Source: an uncultured Saprospiraceae bacterium (GTDB taxonomy: Bacteria > Bacteroidota > Bacteroidia > Chitinophagales > Saprospiraceae). From it: 11,579 nt of DNA. The notes under the pieces are model-generated. The model was not told where the DNA came from. It saw nothing but the letters and a program-made list of their open reading frames with translations, and did no database searches. The position numbers were made by a program, and so were the translations under genes. How positions within the stretch are numbered: position 1 is the stretch's first letter; each line of letters opens with the position of its first letter. The DNA is taken from assembly GCA_937973565.1 (NCBI GenBank), contig CALJKQ010000254.1, positions 1 to 11,579 of the forward strand, read 5' to 3'. Positions 6,708 to 11,579 of this stretch are shown here, piece by piece.

Positions 6708-8258
6708 ATGAATCCTACCTATTACCCAGTTGAAGCCATGACACCCTTTGCCCAGAGTGCATTGTGGCAAATTAATCGCGAATATTATCAACACGTTGGC
6801 ATAGAGGCCTGGACCAGCGGGCTGGTACCGCATCACCTTACCAGCAATGCCATGGTGGGAAAGACCTATGCATCACTCATACTGGGCTTGCTCACCGATT
6901 TGGGCTTGCAGGGCAAAAACAATGAGACGGTGTACATCCTTGAATTGGGAGCAGGCCATGGCAGGTTGGGCTTTTACATCTTGCAGGAACTTGAGATCAT
7001 GGCAGAGCAAAGTGCCATCGCATTGCCACCTTATTGTTATGTTTTGAGCGACATCGTTGCCAAAAACCTGGATTTTTTTGCTGAACATGAAAACTTCCAG
7101 GCTTACATCCAAAAGGGACGATTAGACATGGCATATTTAGATGCGATGGAGGAGAAAGACATTGTTTTATTGAAATCGGGTACGGTACTTTCACCCGGAG
7201 GCATGAAACAACCGGTCGTAGTGGTGGCTAATTATTTTTTCGATACCATTCCTCAAGATTTGTTTTACATAAGGCAGGGTGAACTCGCAACCTGTCAAGT
7301 GGCGCTGGAATCCGATATACCACCACAAGAAGCGCCAGGCAGTCTCTTGCCCCATCTCAGACTGAGGTACGACACCCGACCGACTACCCTGCCCTATTTC
7401 CATGAACCCATTGCCGATCAGGTTTTGGAAAGTTATGTAGCAACCATGAAAGAAACCTGTTTGTTGATTCCCTTTGCAGGCATGGCCTGTCTCAACAGCA
7501 TGCGCAAATTATCTTCAGGGGGGGCGATGGTACTGACCATGGACAAAGGCAGTCACCTGGCATCTTTGTTGGATCACAAACCCATGCCCGACTATGTGAC
7601 CCATGGCAGTTTTTCACTCAATGTCAATTATCATGCCCTGGCCCGTTACACGGAATTAACGGGCGGAACAGCCCTTTTTCCCGGAGAGTCTAATTTCAAC
7701 CTGGAATTGGGCTGCCTTATTTGGCTGCCGGAAAATCAGAACTGGAAATCCACCTTGGCTGCCTACACCCGTTTTGTAGATGACTATGGACCCGACGACT
7801 TTTTCAGCATTACGCGCATGGTCTATCCACTTGCAGACAAGCTTACCCTGAGGGACACCATTGCCCTGTTGCGATTGAGTGGATATGACACCGTTTTTTT
7901 CATCAATCTGTTGCCGTGGTTCAAACAAAAAGTCAAACAAGTCACCTACCCCGAAAGGAGTCGGATTGCAGAGACCCTGCACAAAATCTGGGGCCGGTAC
8001 TTTCACCTCAATGATACCCTCGACCTTGCCTTCGAAATGGCGGGCATTTTCTACGACCTTGGCTACTACGATCAAGCCCTCACTTTTTTTGATCACAGTG
8101 AGCATCGCTATGGACCCAGCGAAGACAGCAGGTACAACATTGCGTTGTGTCTGTACCAATTGAGGAGGGATGAAGATTTAATACAATTGATTAATGCTAC
8201 CCTGAAAGCATTTCCTGCTTATCAACGAATGGAGGAGTTAAGAAAGCTGGAGTTGTGA
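6708..8258 (+). CDS. SAM-dependent methyltransferase (MidA-like) with C-terminal TPR-like region
   Basis: This is a cytoplasmic protein of 516 aa from the ATG at 6708. An in-frame TTG at 6666 would add 14 residues with no family-like character. The N-terminal part contains AWTSGLVPHHLTSN. The Rossmann-fold SAM-binding motif I is ELGAGHGRLG at 79-88, an acidic residue follows in YVLSDIV (about 111-117), and VVANYFFDTIPQDLF at 172-186 resembles the NE-x-FDALP motif of MidA/DUF185 methyltransferases. The last roughly 90 residues (LDLAFEMAGIFYDLGYYDQALTFFDHSE and SRYNIALCLYQLRRDEDLIQLI) look like two or three TPR units, probably for protein binding. MidA methylates a complex I subunit in mitochondria. 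The bacterial substrate here is unknown. It is monocistronic as far as can be seen, with the repeat region following. Confidence 0.8.
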   Translation: MNPTYYPVEAMTPFAQSALWQINREYYQHVGIEAWTSGLVPHHLTSNAMVGKTYASLILGLLTDLGLQGKNNETVYILELGAGHGRLGFYILQELEIMAEQSAIALPPYCYVLSDIVAKNLDFFAEHENFQAYIQKGRLDMAYLDAMEEKDIVLLKSGTVLSPGGMKQPVVVVANYFFDTIPQDLFYIRQGELATCQVALESDIPPQEAPGSLLPHLRLRYDTRPTTLPYFHEPIADQVLESYVATMKETCLLIPFAGMACLNSMRKLSSGGAMVLTMDKGSHLASLLDHKPMPDYVTHGSFSLNVNYHALARYTELTGGTALFPGESNFNLELGCLIWLPENQNWKSTLAAYTRFVDDYGPDDFFSITRMVYPLADKLTLRDTIALLRLSGYDTVFFINLLPWFKQKVKQVTYPERSRIAETLHKIWGRYFHLNDTLDLAFEMAGIFYDLGYYDQALTFFDHSEHRYGPSEDSRYNIALCLYQLRRDEDLIQLINATLKAFPAYQRMEELRKLEL

Positions 8259-8270
8259 GGTAAGGGAGTA

Positions 8271-8316
8271 GCCGCTGTCGGCTGTCGGCAACCGCTGTCC
8301 GGTAACCGCTGTCGGC
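8271..8316 (+). repeat. GC-rich short direct repeats
   Basis: The word CCGCTGTC-GG occurs three times with partial copies between, separated by GGTAA or GCAA. It is far more GC-rich than its surroundings and begins 13 bp past the methyltransferase stop. Its function is not visible. Confidence 0.55.
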
Positions 8317-8329
8317 TTTTTGGTGAGCG

Positions 8330-8359
8330 GTCCCTACACCGGCTTAGTGGCGTAGGGAC
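8330..8359 (+). terminator. Hairpin downstream of the methyltransferase gene
   Basis: Arms GTCCCTAC (8330-8337) and GTAGGGAC (8352-8359) pair perfectly around a 14-nt loop. No T-run follows, so it is a terminator candidate only by position. A TTTTT stretch (8317-8321) lies on its upstream side. Confidence 0.35.
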
Positions 8360-8438
8360 GGCGTAGGAACAAGCCTGTCTAGCTGGTGTTAGCCAGTTAG
8401 ATGAACAGGGCAATGCATTGTGTTTTTAAAATCTTGTC

Positions 8439-9156
8439 ACCCCTTCGGGGTTACGGTTGTGGGGCTAACGATTTTCTATCATCATGGCACCCCTATGGGG
8501 TTAATCTGATTAACCATCTTTTCCTATCATTTTGTCACCCCTACGGGGTTAGTTTGGTGGGTCTCAATGTCACCCCTGCGGGGTTACGGCTGTGGGGCTA
8601 TCGTTTTTCTATCATCATGGCATCCCTACGGGGTTAATCTGATGAACCATCTTTTTTCTATCATTTTGTCACCCCTACGGGGTTAGTTTGGTGGGTCTCA
8701 ATGTCACCCCTACGGGGTTACGGCTGTGGGGCTAACGTTTTTCTATCATCATGTCACCCCTATGGGGTTATTTTGATGGGTCTCGGTGTCACCCCTGTGG
8801 GGTTACAGCTGTGGGGCTAACGTTTTTCTATCATCATGGCACACCTTTGGGGTTAATCTGATGTACCATCTTTATTCTATCTTCTTGCCACCCCTACGGG
8901 GTTAGTTTGGTGGGTCTCAATGTCACCCCTGCGGGGTTATGGCTGTGGGGCTATCGTTTTTCTATCATCATGGCACCCCTATGGGGTTAATCTGATGAAC
9001 CATTTTTATTCTATCTTCTTGTCACCCCTACGGGGTTATTTTGGTGGGTCTCGGTGTCACCCCTGCGGGGTTAGTTCGGTTGGTCTAGATGTCACCCCTA
9101 CAGGGTTAAAAATGCGGGGAAATTGTTTTTCTATCATCATGGCACCCCTATGGGGT
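8439..9156 (+). repeat. Composite array of 17 hairpins (134-bp three-hairpin unit)
   Basis: Seventeen 13-nt cores of the form ACCCC-TNY-GGGGT start at 8439, 8489, 8537, 8572, 8622, 8671, 8706, 8756, 8791, 8841, 8890, 8925, 8975, 9024, 9059, 9094 and 9144. The steps are 50-48-35, 50-49-35, 50-35, 50-49-35, 50-49-35, 35 and 50. Each step length has its own linker: one with CTGTGGGGCTA and TTTTTCTATCATCATG, one with AATCTGATGAACCATC, and a short one with TTTGGTGGGTCTCAATG. Fourteen cores are perfect 5-bp stems. Those at 8622, 8841 and 9094 each carry one changed stem base. The array lies between the methyltransferase and repeat copy 2 and contains no plausible gene. The structure resembles bacterial interspersed mosaic elements built from REP-like hairpins; what it does is not visible. 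Confidence 0.92.
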
Positions 9157-9222
9157 TATTCATTTTGTCGATGTAATGAATAGGTCTATAAAAAAGAGAA
9201 ATCTCTTTTTGAAAAACCCGTA

Positions 9223-9244
9223 GCGACGCAAAATTTTGCGTCGC
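9223..9244. repeat. Perfect 22-bp palindrome
   Basis: The arms GCGACGCAAAA and TTTTGCGTCGC meet without a spacer. Palindromes with the GACGCAAAATTTTGCGTC core are, from memory, a familiar intergenic repeat in Bacteroidota genomes. The counterpart in copy 1 (65-101) is enlarged by a 15-bp duplication. Confidence 0.8.
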
Positions 9245-9472
9245 CCTTCTTGAACCCCCGAGGTTCTAAAGAATTGTATATATATTGATTCCATTCATTA
9301 ACACGTATTACGTTTTTTTCAATGTGTCACCAGTTGGATAAGGTCCATTTACCAATGGGTTTGTTTTGTTGTTAGGACGAGACAGTTCCTTCTTTTGATA
9401 TACCAATTTACCGATGTTCCGGTTTATGGATGATTTGTTGTTTGAACGGGATGGGCAATCATGCCAATATCG

Positions 9473-9495
9473 ATTGCAAGTTACAAACTTGCAAT
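9473..9495. repeat. Closing hairpin of repeat copy 2
   Basis: Perfect 10-bp arms ATTGCAAGTT and AACTTGCAAT enclose a 3-nt loop. The copy 1 counterpart (406-428) has 9 pairs including one G-T. It marks the right boundary shared by both copies. Confidence 0.75.
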
Positions 9496-9504
9496 AACAA
9501 ACAT

Positions 9505-9806
9505 GTATTGACCTAAGTGCGAAGCACGTATTGACCTAAGTGCGAAGCACGTATTGCACTGAGTGCGAAGCACGTATTGCACTGAGTGCGAAGCACGTAT
9601 TGACCTAAGTGCGAAGCACGTATTGACCTAAGTGCGAAGCACGTATTGACCTGAGTGCGCAGCACGTATTGACCTAAGTGCGAAGCACGTATTGACCTGA
9701 GTGCGAAGCACGTATTGACCTGAGTGCGAAGCACGTATTGCCCTAAGTGCGTAGCACGTATTGCACTGAGTGCGCAGCACGTATTGACCCAAGCACGTAT
9801 TGACCT
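9505..9806. repeat. 23-bp tandem array of GCGNAGC minihairpins
   Basis: Twelve full 23-bp units (GTATTG-ACCTAA-GTGCGAAGCAC and variants) fill 9505-9780. A 16-bp shortened unit (9781-9796) and a partial one follow, and the partial unit runs into the stop codon of the lipoprotein gene. Every full unit has the arms GTGC and GCAC around G-N-A, where N is A in nine units, C in two (7 and 12) and T in one (11). The other variable site is the A/C and A/G changes in ACCTAA. As 23 is not a multiple of 3, the reading frame shifts in each unit, so the array is not a protein repeat. Confidence 0.92.
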
Positions 9807-10527
9807 ACTTCTCCTTCGTCCCAATACAAATCTGCATGCCCAGACTGTAATTGTAGGGTTCATAAGGCAGCCAGGTTTTGCCTAGGTGCATGGCGTATTG
9901 CCATTGGGCATTGCAGCGAAAATATTTGAAACCTAAGCTGACTTGAAAACCCGGTTCTAAAAAGTAGTGGACGTTTTGGGTTTTGAGGCCTTCTGAAATA
10001 ATATTGGGATATAAGGGGTAATTGCCGCTTGCATTGTAGTAATGCATTTGGCTCAAACGCCACATGGCGGAAATGGAAAATATGTTGGTGCGCAGGGTGG
10101 CCGATGATTGCAGGGCGAGTCTGAAAAAGTTGGCGTCCAGGCGGTCTATGGTGTAGGGTTCTGTAAAGGGGTTGCGATTGCGGGCATATAGGCTGCCAAA
10201 AGCTAGCGTGGCATAATTTTCTACGATAAAAGGGCCAGGTGCCTTGTAATAACCAATACCTCCTTCAATGCTGGATGCTCCCCCTAATAAATAGTTGTCA
10301 TATTGACTGCGTTCTTCGAAGGTGAAAGCATTGACCATGATGCCCAATTGATCGGTGAGCGCATAGGCACCCTGGAGGTTTTTTCCATCAAAGCCAATGG
10401 AACCACCAATCCGTAAATCGCCTTTTTTTTGTAATTCAGGAACCTGAATCCGATTGGGTTTGTAAACAACAGGACTGCATCCTATAGCAAAGCTGAGGCC
10501 AAGGGCCAGTGTTAGCATTCGTATCAT
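9805..10527 (-). CDS. Predicted beta-rich lipoprotein, paralog A
   Basis: This is a lipoprotein of 240 aa with Cys17 after the signal sequence (FAIG-C). I do not recognise a named family. After the cysteine comes a motif Y-x-PNRI-x-VPEL-x-KKGDLRI, shared with the next gene. The rest is rich in short alternating hydrophobic and aromatic stretches with glycines (IEGGIGYYK, FLEPGFQVSLGFKYF, YNYSLGMQICIG), as in small outer-membrane beta-barrels. An outer-membrane place is therefore inferred. It ends about eight residues earlier than its paralog, and its TAG lies in the first bases of the 23-bp repeat array. It is more GC-rich than its paralog. A 65-bp gap separates it from the upstream paralog on the same strand, so cotranscription is likely. 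Confidence 0.8.
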   Translation of the reverse strand: MIRMLTLALGLSFAIGCSPVVYKPNRIQVPELQKKGDLRIGGSIGFDGKNLQGAYALTDQLGIMVNAFTFEERSQYDNYLLGGASSIEGGIGYYKAPGPFIVENYATLAFGSLYARNRNPFTEPYTIDRLDANFFRLALQSSATLRTNIFSISAMWRLSQMHYYNASGNYPLYPNIISEGLKTQNVHYFLEPGFQVSLGFKYFRCNAQWQYAMHLGKTWLPYEPYNYSLGMQICIGTKEK

Positions 10528-10592
10528 TGTGTTCGGGTTTTAAAGAAAAAGAAAAGAATACTTTAATTTACTTTTTAGTTTTTTTTATTCAG

Positions 10593-11342
10593 TTAATTGT
10601 CGGGGTCTGTTTTTTTCTTGCTTCCTATTGCAGGAAAGGAAAGTTGGATTCCGGCGCTTAGATTATAATCATTATAATAAAAATTCGACATATGTCCCAA
10701 ATGATAACTAGACTGTATCTGAAGATTTAATCGTACGTTTTTATATCCAGCTCCAATCTGAATAGCCGGTTCAATGAACCCTTGTATTGGATTACTTCTG
10801 AGATAGCTTCCTAAATTAATATTATATTGCGAATAATTACCTTGTATATCATTGTAAGTTAAATTTGTATAACGACAAGCTCCGCTAATTGAAAAATACT
10901 CATGCTGAAATGTGATTGAAGATTGCAATGAAATCTTTGTAAAATCTGAAATTAATTTACCATCGTCATCAGGATATGCATTGGATAAAAATTCTTTTTT
11001 ATTGTAAAAATTCCCAAATCCAATAGTTCCATAATTCTCAAAAATGAAATTTCCTTTGCTCTTAAAATAACCTCCTCCTATTTCAAATCCGCCACCTCCA
11101 GCCTCTTGAAATCCTCTAGAATTAGTGCTTTGGCCATAACTAGCATAATTGCCAATTATACCGATATTATTTGTTATAGCATAAGCCATAAGTGCCTCAA
11201 ATTGAAGGTATCCTGTTGCAGCACTTACTCTAATATCACCTTTATTCCTCAACTCTGGTATATTAATTCTATTTGGTGCGTAAAATTCAGGAGCGCAACC
11301 CACTACAGGAATTATAAGTAGCATGATAAAAATATTTTTCAT
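10593..11342 (-). CDS. Predicted beta-rich lipoprotein, paralog B
   Basis: This is a lipoprotein of 249 aa with Cys16 after VVG. It is clearly paralogous to the following gene: the post-cysteine motif Y-x-PNRI-x-IPEL-x-NKGDIRV, the AYAIT-x-x-x-GI stretch, IENY-like and SLQSS-like segments and the C-terminal YNLSAGIQLSF all align in order. Alternating glycine and aromatic stretches suggest a small beta-barrel, and a charged tail (SKKKTDPDN) ends it. It is strikingly A/T-rich, with many ATT, AAT and TTA codons, unlike its neighbour. The function is unknown. The ATG at 11340-11342 follows the hairpin at 11363-11383, so it may have its own promoter or depend on read-through. Confidence 0.8.
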   Translation of the reverse strand: MKNIFIMLLIIPVVGCAPEFYAPNRINIPELRNKGDIRVSAATGYLQFEALMAYAITNNIGIIGNYASYGQSTNSRGFQEAGGGGFEIGGGYFKSKGNFIFENYGTIGFGNFYNKKEFLSNAYPDDDGKLISDFTKISLQSSITFQHEYFSISGACRYTNLTYNDIQGNYSQYNINLGSYLRSNPIQGFIEPAIQIGAGYKNVRLNLQIQSSYHLGHMSNFYYNDYNLSAGIQLSFPAIGSKKKTDPDN

Positions 11343-11362
11343 GATATCTAGATTTTTAGAAA

Positions 11363-11383
11363 GAGGGAGCTTATAGCCCCCTC
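11363..11383 (-). terminator. Terminator-like hairpin after the type IX secretion gene
   Basis: Arms GAGGGAGC and GCCCCCTC pair with one A-C mismatch around a TTATA loop, and a shifted pairing of GGGAG with CTCCC is also possible. On the minus strand TCTTTCT follows. It sits 7 bp past the stop of the partial gene at the window edge. Confidence 0.45.
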
Positions 11384-11390
11384 CCGAAAG

Positions 11391-11579
11391 TTATTTAATA
11401 ATAATTAGTTTCTGCTGGTGTACTTTTTGGAATGATTTATTTTTGAATTCCAGGGTGTAAACGCCATTTGTCAGAAAAGATAAGTCCATCTTATTTTGGG
11501 TTCTCAATGAGGTAACTGTACGACCAAAGGCATTGTAGATCGTAACGATGCCATAATCATTGTCGTCATAAATATCAAC
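11391..11579 (-). CDS. C-terminal end of a protein with a type IX secretion sorting domain (partial)
   Basis: Only the last 62 residues are in the window; the start lies beyond the right edge. The sequence VDIYDDNDYGIVTIYNAFGR, then LSFLTNGVYTLEFKN, ending QQKLIIIK, has the form of the type A C-terminal domain (Por secretion system). In that family this domain guides a protein through the type IX secretion system to the cell surface or outside. The asparagine-glycine-x-Y turn and the final K-L-I-I-I-K strand are typical. What the rest of the protein does cannot be told. It is on the same strand as the two lipoproteins, with the nearer one 48 bp away beyond a terminator-like hairpin. Confidence 0.85.
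   Translation of the reverse strand, partial: VDIYDDNDYGIVTIYNAFGRTVTSLRTQNKMDLSFLTNGVYTLEFKNKSFQKVHQQKLIIIK

Larger units (their letters stand above)
9170..9496 (+). repeat. Dispersed intergenic repeat, copy 2
   Basis: This is the partner of the copy at 14-430, in direct orientation. It shows the same A/T hairpin (arms 9191-9199 and 9202-9210), the GCGACGC palindrome, the GTTAGGACGAG block with TATACCAATTTACC, and the closing hairpin. Its palindrome and closing hairpin are perfect, while those of copy 1 are altered. It directly follows the 17-hairpin array. Confidence 0.8.

Noticed and set aside
7656..8159. 167-codon open frame opposite the methyltransferase
   Set aside because: It lies entirely within the well-supported methyltransferase gene on the other strand and shows no recognisable domain.
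8439..9156. CRISPR array
   Set aside because: The sequences between the short repeats are themselves repeated in a fixed order, so they are not unique spacers. The repeated core is only 13 nt and no cas genes are nearby.
8401..9183. Two open frames on the plus strand (8401-8637 and 8920-9183)
   Set aside because: They consist of translated hairpin repeats (SPLRGYGCGA, HPYGVNL) and are products of repeat sequence without stop codons, not proteins.
9513..9863. Open frame on the minus strand with a 23-residue repeat
   Set aside because: It is the 23-bp array read through all three phases and overlaps the end of the lipoprotein gene in another frame. No sign of coding selection is visible.

Overview
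The window looks like chromosomal DNA of a Bacteroidota member, perhaps from the Saprospiria or a related lineage. The evidence is a type IX secretion C-terminal sorting domain at the right edge, a TonB-dependent receptor with an N-terminal carboxypeptidase-regulatory-like domain, no Shine-Dalgarno-like sequence ahead of the starts, and a Bacteroidota-type promoter (TTTG-N18-TACATTTG). The rank below phylum is inference.

Left region, 1-463: no gene. It holds one copy of a dispersed, hairpin-bounded intergenic repeat, with an internal tandem duplication of about 74 bp.

464-6227, all on the minus strand: a heme/iron-complex uptake operon. Transcription runs from right to left: a small membrane-anchored protein of unknown function, a TonB-dependent outer-membrane receptor, an HmuT-like heme-binding lipoprotein, an HmuU-like permease and an HmuV-like ATPase. 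The receptor would bring substrate across the outer membrane, HmuT would capture it, and HmuU/HmuV would move it across the inner membrane. The last three genes overlap or abut. The two larger gaps, before the receptor and before hmuT, carry strong hairpins that could set unequal expression. A candidate promoter lies directly at the start of the first gene.

6228-6707: gene-free divergent spacer. 6708-8258 (plus strand): a class I SAM-dependent methyltransferase, distantly MidA-like, with a C-terminal TPR-like region.

8259-9804: about 1.5 kb made almost entirely of repeats. First comes a GC-rich short-repeat patch and a hairpin. Then 17 hairpins of the form ACCCC-TNY-GGGGT follow in a regular 50-49-35 bp rhythm (a 134-bp three-hairpin unit). 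Next is a second copy of the left-edge repeat, and last a 23-bp tandem array in which every full unit contains GCGNAGC, the known extra-stable DNA minihairpin family. This array runs into the stop codon of the next gene.

9805-11342 (minus strand): two tandem paralogous lipoproteins, probably beta-rich and outer-membrane associated, with clearly different base composition. 11391-11579 (minus strand): the C-terminal end of a secreted protein with a type IX secretion sorting domain, cut by the window edge.

The most unusual content is the repeat landscape. It has two architecturally different hairpin arrays plus a pair of direct repeats flanking the uptake operon and methyltransferase. I see no new enzymatic or defence system.
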